Shown here: positions 52,775 through 62,340 of the stretch, in pieces | Position numbering within the stretch: the first letter of the stretch is position 1 | How the letters are laid out: the number at the start of each line of letters is the position of its first letter | Source of the DNA: Methylophilus sp. QUAN | Lineage (GTDB): Bacteria > Pseudomonadota > Gammaproteobacteria > Burkholderiales > Methylophilaceae | Assembly (NCBI RefSeq): GCF_015354445.1 | Contig: NZ_JADKYT010000001.1 | Span: 806,001 to 870,000, forward strand | Direction of reading: 5' to 3' | Length of the DNA stretch: 64,000 nucleotides | The notes under the pieces: model-generated | Databases searched by the model: none | What the model saw: only the letters and a program-made list of their open reading frames with translations | What the model was told of the DNA's origin: nothing | Translations under genes and position numbers: made by a program

Positions 52775-54085
52775 ATGAACGTAATTGGTTTTTTAAAAGT
52801 GGCCTTACTGGCACTGGTGTTGCAAAGCTATGCAGCCAATGTCCTGGCCGCCCTGAACATCCAGCACTGGACGACAGCAGAAGGCAGTGAAGTGTATTTT
52901 GTTGAAAACCACTCACTGCCCATGATGGATGTCAGCATTAATTTTCGCGCGGGTAGCGCGTATGACAACCCTGAAACTGGCGGCACCGCGGCGGTCACGC
53001 ATCATTTGATGGCATTGGTCGCTGGTGGGTTGGAAGAGGAGGCGCTGACCAATCGTTTTGCGGATATTGGTGCCGTGCTGGGTGGCAGCTTTGACGCTGA
53101 CCGCGCCAGTTTTAAATTGCGTACATTGACCAGTGAGCAGCAGGCTGCGCTGGATGCATTTGTACTGGTTTTGCACAAACCAGATTTTCCGCAGGCGGTG
53201 CTTGCGCGTGAGCAGGCACGTATTGTTGCTGCTTTGCAGGAGGCTGAAACCGAGCCTGACAGTATCGCGCAAAAAGCGTTTATGCAGTCCGTGTATGGCA
53301 TGCATCCTTACAGCCTGGATCAAAACGGTGAAATCTCCACCGTGCAGTCGCTAACGGCGGCGCAGTTACGCCAGTTTTACCAAACCTATTACACAGCCAA
53401 GTCTGCAGTGATCGCCATGATGGGCGATTTGACCATTGAGCAAGCCAAGCAGATTGCCGCGCGCTTGAGTGCCGGTTTGCCACAAGGGCCTGCAGTAGCC
53501 CCGGTGCTGCCTGTGACGGCACCTGCCTCGGCCAGCGTGAAAAAAATACCGCATCCGGCGGTGCAGGCGCATATTCTGCTGGGGCAGCCCGGCAATAAAC
53601 GCGGCGATGCGGATTTTTTCCCTTTATATGTGGGTAACTATATTCTGGGTGGTGGCGGTTTTGTTTCACGCCTGACTGAAGAGGTGCGCGAGAAACGTGG
53701 CTTGGCCTACAGTGTGTACAGCTACTTTATGCCGATGAGCCAGTTAGGCCCGTTCCAGATTGGCTTGCAAACCAAAAAGGAGCAGGCTGATGAAGCGCTC
53801 AAGCTGGTGAAAGAAACGGTGCAGCAATTTGTAGATAAAGGCGTGACGGAAAAAGAGCTGGCGGCGGCCAAGGATAACCTGATTGGCGGTTTTCCGTTGC
53901 GCATAGACAGCAATAGCAAGATTCTGGAATACCTGAATATGATAGGTTTTTACCAGCTGCCTCTGGATTACCTGGATAGCTTTAACGACCATGTGGCCCA
54001 AGTGACCGTGCAGCAGGTCAATGATGCCTTTAAGCGGCGTATTCATCCGGAAAGTTTTGCCACCGTCATTGTCGGGGCTGAATAG
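52775..54085 (+). CDS. M16-family protein without zinc motif, non-catalytic partner
   Basis: The 436-residue protein has a signal peptide (MNVIGFLKVALLALVLQSYAANVLAA). The position equivalent to HxxEH reads THHLMALV, so the zinc site is lost, while the C-terminal domain keeps the substrate-binding REKRGLAYSVYSYF. This is the usual pattern for the inactive subunit of a heterodimeric M16 protease. It lies 57 nt downstream of the active partner and ends at a strong terminator. Confidence 0.9.
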   Translation: MNVIGFLKVALLALVLQSYAANVLAALNIQHWTTAEGSEVYFVENHSLPMMDVSINFRAGSAYDNPETGGTAAVTHHLMALVAGGLEEEALTNRFADIGAVLGGSFDADRASFKLRTLTSEQQAALDAFVLVLHKPDFPQAVLAREQARIVAALQEAETEPDSIAQKAFMQSVYGMHPYSLDQNGEISTVQSLTAAQLRQFYQTYYTAKSAVIAMMGDLTIEQAKQIAARLSAGLPQGPAVAPVLPVTAPASASVKKIPHPAVQAHILLGQPGNKRGDADFFPLYVGNYILGGGGFVSRLTEEVREKRGLAYSVYSYFMPMSQLGPFQIGLQTKKEQADEALKLVKETVQQFVDKGVTEKELAAAKDNLIGGFPLRIDSNSKILEYLNMIGFYQLPLDYLDSFNDHVAQVTVQQVNDAFKRRIHPESFATVIVGAE

Positions 54086-54086
54086 C

Positions 54087-54116
54087 AAAAAAGCCGACCA
54101 TGTGGTCGGCTTTTTT
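54087..54116. terminator. Strong bidirectional terminator after the M16 pair
   Basis: AAAAAAGCCGACC-atgt-GGTCGGCTTTTTT is a perfect 13-bp stem with a T-run in both directions, directly after the second M16 gene and before the convergent small membrane protein gene. Confidence 0.95.
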
Positions 54117-54127
54117 ATTACGGTGTA

Positions 54128-54325
54128 TCAGGCGAGGCGTTTCTTACGCGCCAGCAGGTAGTATAAAAATGCACCCAGCAGATTGAGGAAGAAAATGACC
54201 AGAAACCAGACCAGTTTGTCTTCGCTCTGGTTGGCCAGGCAGTCCACCAGCATCCAAACCCAAAATAATCCCAGTGCCAGTGCAATCAGGCTGCCCAGTA
54301 TGCCAAACCCCAATAAAAATTCCAT
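54128..54325 (-). CDS. Small membrane protein, PLDc_N-like
   Basis: This is a 65-residue protein with two membrane helices (GILGSLIALALGLFWVWMLVDCL and WFLVIFFLNLLGAFLYYLLA, here shortened by segment) and a basic C-terminus (RKKRLA). The WVWMLVDCL...W..V.......GA.LY pattern is that of the phospholipase-D-nuclease N-terminal (PLDc_N) domain, which often stands alone with unknown function. AAGGAAA precedes ATG 54325; the frame upstream is not needed. Confidence 0.8.
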   Translation of the reverse strand: MEFLLGFGILGSLIALALGLFWVWMLVDCLANQSEDKLVWFLVIFFLNLLGAFLYYLLARKKRLA

Positions 54326-54456
54326 GCTGTTTTCCTTTGTGAATTGCCGTGAATCATAGCACGATCCATTTGCATGGATATCCATGTAAATGTGGCTGAA
54401 CCCTTGAACGCCTTTATAATCATGCTTTGTTGTTGCTAACGAATAGAACCATATTC

Positions 54457-54996
54457 ATGAATCAAGTTCGACTGAATGCAGGCATTTGGCGTAGCCGCGT
54501 ACTTAAATTTCCAGACGCAGAAGGACTGCGCCCGACCTCTGACCGTGTGCGCCAGACCTTGTTTAACTGGTTAGGCCAGGACCTGACAGGTAAAACCTGC
54601 CTGGATTTATTTGCTGGCACCGGGGCTTTGGGCTTTGAGGCTTTGTCACGCAATGCCAGGCAGGCCACCATGCTGGAGCTGGCCAAAGCACCATTACAGG
54701 CCTTGCTGCAAAACCAGCGTTTGCTGGGGGCCACGCAGGCCGATATCCGGCAGATGGATGCCTTGCAGTTTCTGGCACAAAACAAACAGCGTTTTGATGT
54801 GATTTTCTGCGATCCACCCTACCATAAACAGTGGCTGGATAAGTTGTTGCCGCAGTTGGCCAGCCACCTGGCCGACGATGGTTTGCTATATGTGGAAGCG
54901 GAATATGCGTTAAAATCTGACTCGGACTGGCAAGTGATCAAGTCCGGCAAGGCCGGGCAGGTGTTTTACCATCTGTTGCAGCTAGCGCAAGCATAG
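54457..54996 (+). CDS. rsmD: 16S rRNA (guanine966-N2)-methyltransferase
   Basis: The 179-residue RsmD has the RPTSDRVRQTLFNWL segment, SAM-binding DLFAGTGALGFEALSR and the catalytic DPPY (CDPPYHK). ATG 54457 gives the family-typical start MNQVRLNAGIWRSR; the frame extends ten codons upstream without similarity. It is followed by coaD after 39 nt, an order widespread in Proteobacteria. Confidence 0.95.
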   Translation: MNQVRLNAGIWRSRVLKFPDAEGLRPTSDRVRQTLFNWLGQDLTGKTCLDLFAGTGALGFEALSRNARQATMLELAKAPLQALLQNQRLLGATQADIRQMDALQFLAQNKQRFDVIFCDPPYHKQWLDKLLPQLASHLADDGLLYVEAEYALKSDSDWQVIKSGKAGQVFYHLLQLAQA

Positions 54997-55029
54997 GTCA
55001 GGAACACCTTAAAAAAATATTCGGGGTAA

Positions 55030-55524
<495 letters not shown>

Positions 55525-55557
55525 CGCTTTGCCAGATAGAGAATCCCTTATTTTTAA

Positions 55558-55815
<258 letters not shown>

Positions 55816-55877
55816 TTAGAACCAAAATTAAAACCTAAAATTAAAACTGAAGTTACCAGGATCTCAAGGAGTCAATA

Positions 55878-56285
55878 ATGCGAGTATTACATACCATGTT
55901 GCGCGTAGGTGATTTGCAACGTTCGATTGATTTTTATACCGGTGTGCTGGGCATGAAGCTGATCCGTACCCAGGATTATCCAGATGGTGAATTTACGTTG
56001 GCGTTTGTCGGCTATGGCAATGAGTATGACAACACCGTGCTGGAACTCACATACAACTATGGCAAAACCGCTTATGAAATGGGCGGCGCTTATGGCCATA
56101 TGGCAATTGAGGTCGATGATGCCTACAAGGCCTGTGAGCTGGTGAAAGCCAAGGGTGGCAAAGTGGTGCGCGAAGCCGGTCCGATGAAGCACGGTACGAT
56201 AGTCATCGCGTTTATCGAAGATCCGGACGGTTATAAAATCGAATTCATCCAGAAGGGGACCATTGAGTACCCCGTGAATGTCTAA
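55878..56285 (+). CDS. gloA: Lactoylglutathione lyase (glyoxalase I)
   Basis: The 135-residue enzyme detoxifies methylglyoxal as its glutathione hemithioacetal. It has the expected start [28 protein letters not shown] with the His metal ligand, then ELTYNYG (Glu), [10 protein letters not shown] (His) and [13 protein letters not shown] (Glu), giving the nickel/cobalt-type site. It overlaps the next gene by 8 nt. Confidence 0.97.
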   Translation: MRVLHTMLRVGDLQRSIDFYTGVLGMKLIRTQDYPDGEFTLAFVGYGNEYDNTVLELTYNYGKTAYEMGGAYGHMAIEVDDAYKACELVKAKGGKVVREAGPMKHGTIVIAFIEDPDGYKIEFIQKGTIEYPVNV

Positions 56286-56541
56286 CAGGGAGCACTTACT
56301 TGAGGCTGTGGCGCTGGCGCAAGCTGGCGACTGGGACGCGGCCCACAATATCGCGCAGGATTACAGTGACAGCACGGCGAACTGGATACATGCTGTGCTG
56401 CATAAAATTGAAGGCGATAGCTGGAATAGCAAGTACTGGTATGCCAAAAGCGGTGGTCACCAGTATGAAGATTACGGCCCGGATGTCGCCACCGAACTGG
56501 CGGCCATTCAACAATGGCTGGTCACTGCTACCGCGCAATAG
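56278..56541 (+). CDS. Small conserved hypothetical protein coupled to gloA
   Basis: This is an 87-residue soluble acidic protein with no signal peptide: [20 protein letters not shown]..., then a helix-turn-helix-like repeat and [13 protein letters not shown]. It starts inside gloA (8-nt overlap), so translation is likely coupled. The [16 protein letters not shown]...[12 protein letters not shown] pattern suggests two short helical hairpins. I do not recognise a function. Confidence 0.75.
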   Translation: MSNREHLLEAVALAQAGDWDAAHNIAQDYSDSTANWIHAVLHKIEGDSWNSKYWYAKSGGHQYEDYGPDVATELAAIQQWLVTATAQ

Positions 56542-56550
56542 CTTGATTGC

Positions 56551-56772
56551 TTACTTATGATCCTCGTCGGCAGGGCGACGGCTGGAAACAAAAATCCCCC
56601 ACAGTGACTGCACAAACAGGCCGATCACGGTGCCGGTGATAAATAGCAGCAGGCAGGCGAGCAAACACACCAACAGCAAGAAGGCATCTTGTTGCCACAG
56701 GCCCAGCGCAGATAATGACTGCCAGACAGTCAATATTTGCTGTATCCAATGATCAAGATTGATAAGCGCCAT
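56551..56772 (-). CDS. Small membrane protein, unknown
   Basis: The 73-residue protein has one long or two short hydrophobic helices (AFLLLVCLLACLLLFITGTVIGLFVQ, about 29-54) and a charged C-terminus (SSRRPADEDHK). It is convergent with the gloA unit, 9 nt from its stop. A coding origin is plausible from the membrane-plus-charged-tail pattern, but no family is recognised. Confidence 0.5.
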   Translation of the reverse strand: MALINLDHWIQQILTVWQSLSALGLWQQDAFLLLVCLLACLLLFITGTVIGLFVQSLWGIFVSSRRPADEDHK

Positions 56773-57067
56773 GTGTTTATTATGCCTGAGCCAGCGCAGG
56801 CATGTAATCAGTCAGCCCATGCATGGATGTCTACAGCCAACATTTTGCATCATTTTACGGGTTCCCTCTTTTAGCCAACGTTAAGCTTTAAAGCCAGGCT
56901 TGCCATCACAAGAGCCAAATCAGTGCATCTTATCGCCTGATGACGGTGCATCTCTGCTATTTCGATTCTTTAACGCCATGATTCTTAAGTGAAAAAAACC
57001 GCCTTGAAGATGGCCTGCTTGTTGCTAGTCTATCATGGAGCTCGCACTGAGCTAGAGGAGAGGCACC

Positions 57068-59863
57068 ATGAACAAAAAACTTGCGGCCAGTGCCACGATG
57101 TCAGTCGCCATGGCTTCGGCGGAAACACGGCTGTCCGAAAATATTACATTACTGGGTGTGTTGCTCGACAAGGCCATTCTGGAGGTGGAGGGGGAGGAGA
57201 TCTCCCGGAAGATTGCTGCTATTCGGCAGGCTGCACTGCGTTTTCACCAGACACATGACCAGCAAGCCTCGCTAGACCTTGAGCAGTTATTGGCTGGCCT
57301 GAGTCTGGAGCACACCGTGCGTGTCGTGCGGGCACTGGCTTATTTCAAGCATTTGGTGAATCTGGCTGAGGATTTATACGGCCAGCAATTGGGGCATTGT
57401 CAGCAGAATACGCCTGCGCCCGGCATGCTTTCATATACTTTGTTGCAAATCAAAGAAGCCGGGATTCCGGCGGACACCATTAAACACCTGTTAGAGGATG
57501 CCCTGATTTCCCCTGTGCTGACCGCACACCCCACGGAAGTACAGCGCAAAAGTGTGCTGGATATTGAGCGTCTGATTGCCGAGTTGCTGGCTGCGCGTGC
57601 GGCTATGGTGTCTGAGCGGCAGTTGGCGCGCAATACGCTGCTGTTGCAAGGCGCTGTGTCTGCGTTATGGCAAACCCGCATGATGCGCTATTCAAAACTC
57701 AGTGTGCTCAACGAAATTGAAAATGCATTAACCTACTATGAGAGTACGTTTTTACATGTGATCCCAGAGATTTTGCAGGACATTGAGTGCGATCTGGCCG
57801 ATGTGTTGCCTGATGCGGCATTGCCTGGCTTCTTGCGCATGGGCAGCTGGATAGGCGGTGATCGCGATGGTAATCCGTTTGTGAATGGCGGGACCTTGCG
57901 CGAGAGTGTGCGCTTGCAGGCCATCACCTTGTTCAAGTTTTATTTGCAGGAGCTGTCGGCCTTAAAGCGCGAGCTGGCCGTTTCAACCCGGGTGGTTGGC
58001 GTGGACGATGCGGTGCTACAGCTAAGCAAAACGTCGCGCGACCAATCACAACACCGGCTGGACGAACCTTATCGCCTGGCGCTTAACGGTATTCACGATC
58101 GCTTACTGGCGACGGCCAATACGTTACTGCCACAAGGTGGCTGGGTGTTGGCCGAAGACATGGCCGCCGACCCTTACGAAACGCCAGAGGCCTTGCTGGC
58201 ACCTTTGCAAACCATCGCCGACTCTTTGCGAGCACATCAGGGTGAGGCCTTGATTTACCCGCGACTGGGCAAGCTGATCAAGGCCATTGCCACGTTTGGC
58301 TTTCACCTGGCAACGGTGGATATCCGGCAATCCTCAGATGTGCACGAAGCGGTGATTACCGAGTTATTACAAAAAGCCGGGCATGACTTTGATTATGCCG
58401 GGTTTAATGAGGATGAAAAAATCGGTATTTTGCTGGAAGAGCTCAAGCAGCCGCGCTTGCTGTTTTCACCGTTCCAGCAATATTCCGAGCTGGTGCATAA
58501 AGAAATTGGTGTGCTGGTGGCGGTGCGCGAGATGCGCGAACGTTTTGGCGAGCATGCGGTGCGGCAATATATTATTTCGCATACCGAGACCTTGTCTGAC
58601 CTGCTGGAAGTGGCTTTGCTACAACGCGAGGCAGGTTTGCTGCGTGGTGTGTGGGGCTCGGCCAACATCCAGGTCGATTTGAATATTGTGCCGCTGTTTG
58701 AAACCATCGCCGACTTACGCGATGCCCCGATGATTATGGGTAAGTGGCTGAGCCTGCTTGGTATCCGCCACGTGATTCGTTATCAGGGCAACGAGCAGGA
58801 AGTGATGCTTGGGTATTCTGATAGCAATAAGGATGGTGGTTTTTTAACCTCCAATTGGGAGTTGTATAAAGCAGAAATCTCACTGGTGGAGTTGTTTAAC
58901 CAGGCCAACGTCAAATTGCGCCTGTTCCATGGCCGTGGGGGTACGGTGGGGCGTGGTGGTGGCCCGACTTACCAGGCCATCATGGCGCAACCCAAAGGCA
59001 CGGTGGATGGCCAGATTCGCCTCACCGAGCAAGGCGAAATTATTTCCACGCGTTATGCCGATCCGGTGGTCGGTCGGCAGCATCTGGAAACACTGATTGC
59101 CGCCACGCTGGATGCGACATTATTCCCGACTGACCAACTGGAGTCCGGCAAACGACGTGCTTTCGAAGGTGTGATGGAAACACTGTCTGCCACCGCCATG
59201 ACCAGCTATCGCAGCCTGGTCTATGAAACACCTGGTTTTGCCGAGTACTTTTTTAATACCACCCCGATTAACGAAATTGCCGAACTCAACTTAGGTAGCC
59301 GTCCGGCTGCACGCAAATCGACGCGTCGCATCGAGGATTTACGCGCGATTCCGTGGGGATTCTCCTGGGGGCAATGCCGCCTGTTGTTGCCCGGCTGGTA
59401 CGGCCTGGGCAGCGCCATCCATCATTTTTTGCAGCAGGATCCAGCGTTAAAAGAAGCGCGGCTGGCCATGTTGCTTGAAATGCAGGCGCATTGGCCATTG
59501 TTTAATACCTTGATTCAGAATGTGGACATGGTGCTGGCTAAAACTGACCTGATTGTGGCGCGCCATTATGCCCATTTGCTGGAAGACCGTGAGCTGCGTG
59601 AAGAGATTTTCAGCCGCATTGCACAGGAGCACAAGCTGACTACGGACGCAGTCAATCTGTTACTTGGCACCACGCAGCGCCTGGCCACTCAGCCAGTAAT
59701 TGCCAAATCTATCCGTGATCGTCTGCCGTATCTTGACCCCATGAATCATCTGCAGGTAGAAATGATTCAGCGCTACCGTAATGGTGAAACGGATGAAAAA
59801 CTGAAGTGGGCGATACCACTGACGATTAACGGCATTGCCACCAGCTTGCGCAATACAGGGTAA
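57068..59863 (+). CDS. ppc: Phosphoenolpyruvate carboxylase
   Basis: The 931-residue enzyme forms oxaloacetate from PEP and bicarbonate, replenishing C4 acids. Catalytic segments are present: VLTAHPTEVQRK with the active His, GSWIGGDRDGNPFV, ATVDIRQSSDVHE, YSDSNKDGGF and FHGRGGTVGRGGGP. The C-terminus ends NGIATSLRNTG as in the family. GAGGAG lies upstream of ATG. It stands alone between a ~295-bp non-coding leader, in which I saw no RNA element, and a strong terminator. Confidence 0.98.
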   Translation: MNKKLAASATMSVAMASAETRLSENITLLGVLLDKAILEVEGEEISRKIAAIRQAALRFHQTHDQQASLDLEQLLAGLSLEHTVRVVRALAYFKHLVNLAEDLYGQQLGHCQQNTPAPGMLSYTLLQIKEAGIPADTIKHLLEDALISPVLTAHPTEVQRKSVLDIERLIAELLAARAAMVSERQLARNTLLLQGAVSALWQTRMMRYSKLSVLNEIENALTYYESTFLHVIPEILQDIECDLADVLPDAALPGFLRMGSWIGGDRDGNPFVNGGTLRESVRLQAITLFKFYLQELSALKRELAVSTRVVGVDDAVLQLSKTSRDQSQHRLDEPYRLALNGIHDRLLATANTLLPQGGWVLAEDMAADPYETPEALLAPLQTIADSLRAHQGEALIYPRLGKLIKAIATFGFHLATVDIRQSSDVHEAVITELLQKAGHDFDYAGFNEDEKIGILLEELKQPRLLFSPFQQYSELVHKEIGVLVAVREMRERFGEHAVRQYIISHTETLSDLLEVALLQREAGLLRGVWGSANIQVDLNIVPLFETIADLRDAPMIMGKWLSLLGIRHVIRYQGNEQEVMLGYSDSNKDGGFLTSNWELYKAEISLVELFNQANVKLRLFHGRGGTVGRGGGPTYQAIMAQPKGTVDGQIRLTEQGEIISTRYADPVVGRQHLETLIAATLDATLFPTDQLESGKRRAFEGVMETLSATAMTSYRSLVYETPGFAEYFFNTTPINEIAELNLGSRPAARKSTRRIEDLRAIPWGFSWGQCRLLLPGWYGLGSAIHHFLQQDPALKEARLAMLLEMQAHWPLFNTLIQNVDMVLAKTDLIVARHYAHLLEDRELREEIFSRIAQEHKLTTDAVNLLLGTTQRLATQPVIAKSIRDRLPYLDPMNHLQVEMIQRYRNGETDEKLKWAIPLTINGIATSLRNTG

Positions 59864-59879
59864 GCATTGCTTCGACATG

Positions 59880-59910
59880 AAAAAAGGACAAGCTAGACTT
59901 GTCCTTTTTT
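59880..59910. terminator. Strong bidirectional terminator after ppc
   Basis: AAAAAAGGACAAG-ctaga-CTTGTCCTTTTTT is a perfect 13-bp stem with T-runs in both directions, between ppc and the convergent csbD-like gene. Confidence 0.95.
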
Positions 59911-59921
59911 GGCACATTAGC

Positions 59922-60125
59922 TTAGTGCTTATGTTTGCTTTCCCAGGACCTGATTTGCTTTTCAGCTTCATCCTTGGTGATGCCGTAACGTTCCTGGATT
60001 TTACCGGCGACCTGGTCGCGTTTACCTTCAATCACATCCAGATCATCGTTGGTTAACTTGCCCCATTGTTCCTGGACTTTGCCTTTAAGTTGTTTCCAGT
60101 TGCCTTCAAAAATATCTTTATTCAT
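59922..60125 (-). CDS. CsbD-family stress protein
   Basis: The 67-residue hydrophilic helical protein matches the CsbD family: MNKDIFEGNWKQLKGKVQEQWGKLTNDDLDVIEGKRDQVAGKIQERYG (split here by family blocks), ending RSWESKHKH. CsbD-like proteins are induced by general stress; molecular function is unknown. GAGGAG lies 6 nt upstream of ATG 60125; a five-codon in-frame extension is not favoured. Confidence 0.9.
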   Translation of the reverse strand: MNKDIFEGNWKQLKGKVQEQWGKLTNDDLDVIEGKRDQVAGKIQERYGITKDEAEKQIRSWESKHKH

Positions 60126-60329
60126 GTTGAAGCTCCTCAATTTAAGAATGGTGTTCAGGTCATTAACCTGTGTTGCATGTTAAAGATAAAGCCGCTTGGA
60201 TTCAGTCGGCGCGTGGACTAACTTGAGGTCAGATAAGGCTGACATGGGGCGTCAGAAAAGCTGTTTTTAAGTATGACTTTACGTGTGTGCGGGTTCCGCT
60301 GGGCCATTAAAAGCTGTTAAGATTCGGGC

Positions 60330-61634
60330 ATGAAGAACACACTTTCTGCGTTGGGCCAATCGCTGCTGCAACGATTGCCCTATGAATACTGGATAGGCTG
60401 GCGCTATACGCGCGCCAAGCGTAACAACCATTTCATTTCTTTTATCTCCCTGACCAGCATGGTGGGTATTGCGCTAGGCGTGATGGCGCTCATTGTGGTG
60501 TTGTCGGTGATGAACGGGTTTCAGGACGAGTTGCGTAAACGCATCCTGGGCGTGGCCTCACATATTGAGGTGCGTGGCTTTGATGTGGGGCTGGCTGGCT
60601 GGCAAGATTTGCAGCAGCAGATTCAATCGATTCCACCTAAGTCTGTGGCTAGCCCAATTGAAGGGGTTGCGCCTTATATCATGGCGCAAGGCATGCTGAC
60701 CTATGACCAAGCGGTGCAGGGGGTGCTCATTCGTGGCGTATTGCCTGCGCAGGAAGCCCGTGTATCTGAGCTTTCCAGCCAGATGAAAATTGGCCAGTTA
60801 AAAGACTTGCAGGCCGGGCAATTTAATATTGTGCTTGGCTCAGACCTCGCCATGGCGCTCGGTGTGCGTGTGGGTGAAAAAGTCGTGTTGATGGCGCCGC
60901 AAGGACAGGTGACGCCTGCGGGTTTAGTCCCGCGCATCAAGCAATTTACGGTGGCGGGTATTTTCCAGGTGGGTATGTATGAGTATGACGCCGGGTTGGC
61001 ATTGATTCACCTTGATGACGCTGCCAAGCTATATCGCTTGGGTGATCAGGTGTCTGGCCTGCGTTTGAAGCTGGCCGATTTGTTTATGGCCGACCGTGTG
61101 AGTCGCGAGCTGGTCCAGGCATTGGGCCCTAACTATTACGTGACTGACTGGACACAGCAGCATGCCAATTTCTTTAAAGCGATTCAGCTCGAGAAGCGCG
61201 TGATGTTTATTATCCTGGCGCTGATTGTGGCCGTGGCTGCGTTCAATATTGTGTCTACGCTGGTGATGGCGGTGACCGACAAGCGTGCGGATATTGCGAT
61301 TTTGCGCACCATGGGTGCCACGCCGCAAGCCATCCGCAAGATGTTTGTGGTGCAGGGCGCGATGATAGGCATTATCGGCACGGTGTCTGGTGCGGTGCTG
61401 GGCGTGATACTGGCATTGAATATTGAAACCGTGGTGCCATGGATAGAACACACATTCAATGTGCAGTTTTTATCCAAAGATGTGTATTACATCAGTGACT
61501 TACCTTCTAAACTGATGTGGTCAGATGTGACGGCAATTGTCGGTTTGTCTATTTTGCTCAGCCTGGTCGCCACCTTGTATCCAAGTGCGCGTGCAGCCAG
61601 CATGAATCCGGCGGAGGCCTTGCGTTATGAGTGA
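60330..61634 (+). CDS. lolC: Lipoprotein-releasing system permease LolC/LolE
   Basis: The 434-residue protein has an N-terminal membrane helix, a periplasmic domain of ~200 residues and three C-terminal helices in a MacB/FtsX-type domain, ending [11 protein letters not shown]. Start segment [33 protein letters not shown] (split) is typical of LolC/E. It releases lipoproteins from the inner membrane to LolA. Only one such gene precedes lolD, so it may work as a homodimer. It overlaps lolD by 8 nt. Confidence 0.94.
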   Translation: MKNTLSALGQSLLQRLPYEYWIGWRYTRAKRNNHFISFISLTSMVGIALGVMALIVVLSVMNGFQDELRKRILGVASHIEVRGFDVGLAGWQDLQQQIQSIPPKSVASPIEGVAPYIMAQGMLTYDQAVQGVLIRGVLPAQEARVSELSSQMKIGQLKDLQAGQFNIVLGSDLAMALGVRVGEKVVLMAPQGQVTPAGLVPRIKQFTVAGIFQVGMYEYDAGLALIHLDDAAKLYRLGDQVSGLRLKLADLFMADRVSRELVQALGPNYYVTDWTQQHANFFKAIQLEKRVMFIILALIVAVAAFNIVSTLVMAVTDKRADIAILRTMGATPQAIRKMFVVQGAMIGIIGTVSGAVLGVILALNIETVVPWIEHTFNVQFLSKDVYYISDLPSKLMWSDVTAIVGLSILLSLVATLYPSARAASMNPAEALRYE

Positions 61635-62331
61635 GTTGATATTGCAATGCCAGGGCCTGGCGAAAACCTATCAGGGGCTGGATACCTCGGTATTGACTGG
61701 CGTCGATCTACAATTGGCTGCTGGCGATCATGTGGCGATTGTCGGGGCTTCTGGCAGCGGCAAAAGCACCTTGCTGCATCTACTGGGCGGGCTGGATGCG
61801 CCCACGCAGGGCGAGGTGGCATGGTTGGGCAAGCCGCTGGCCAGTTTGTCTGAGCGCGACAAAAGTGCCATGCGTAACCAGTATCTGGGCTTTGTCTACC
61901 AGTTTCACCATTTGCTGCCAGAATTTAGTGCGCTGGAAAACGTGGCCATGCCCTTATTGATTCGCCGCATGCCGAGAACACAAGCGCTGGCACAGGCTGA
62001 GCACTATTTGTCGCTGGTTGGGTTATCACACCGGCTGGAACACACGCCAGGTGAGCTCTCAGGTGGTGAGCGTCAACGCGCAGCGCTGGCACGCGCCCTG
62101 GTCACGCAGCCGCGTTGTATCCTGGCTGATGAGCCGACCGGCAACCTTGATCGGCAAACGGCAGAGCAGGTGTTTGAATTGCTGTTGCAAATACAGTCAC
62201 AACAAGGTACAGCGTTAGTCGTCGTCACGCACGACTTGTCACTGGCGGCACGTATGCACCGGCAGTATCGTTTGCAGGATGGCACACTGCAAACCCTGGG
62301 CTCTGCGCCGCAGGATGTGATTGCCAGTTAG
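61627..62331 (+). CDS. lolD: Lipoprotein-releasing system ATP-binding protein
   Basis: The 234-residue ATPase has Walker [19 protein letters not shown], the LolD-type [18 protein letters not shown], signature [15 protein letters not shown] and Walker [12 protein letters not shown]. It powers LolC/E. comEC begins 10 nt after its stop, as in many Proteobacteria. Confidence 0.97.
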   Translation: MSELILQCQGLAKTYQGLDTSVLTGVDLQLAAGDHVAIVGASGSGKSTLLHLLGGLDAPTQGEVAWLGKPLASLSERDKSAMRNQYLGFVYQFHHLLPEFSALENVAMPLLIRRMPRTQALAQAEHYLSLVGLSHRLEHTPGELSGGERQRAALARALVTQPRCILADEPTGNLDRQTAEQVFELLLQIQSQQGTALVVVTHDLSLAARMHRQYRLQDGTLQTLGSAPQDVIAS

Positions 62332-62340
62332 CGTGACCAC

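Noticed and set aside
56773-57067. Possible small RNA or gene in the ppc leader
   Set aside because: Only short open frames and no clear hairpin-plus-T-run or ribosome site were seen, apart from the GAGGAG site of ppc itself.
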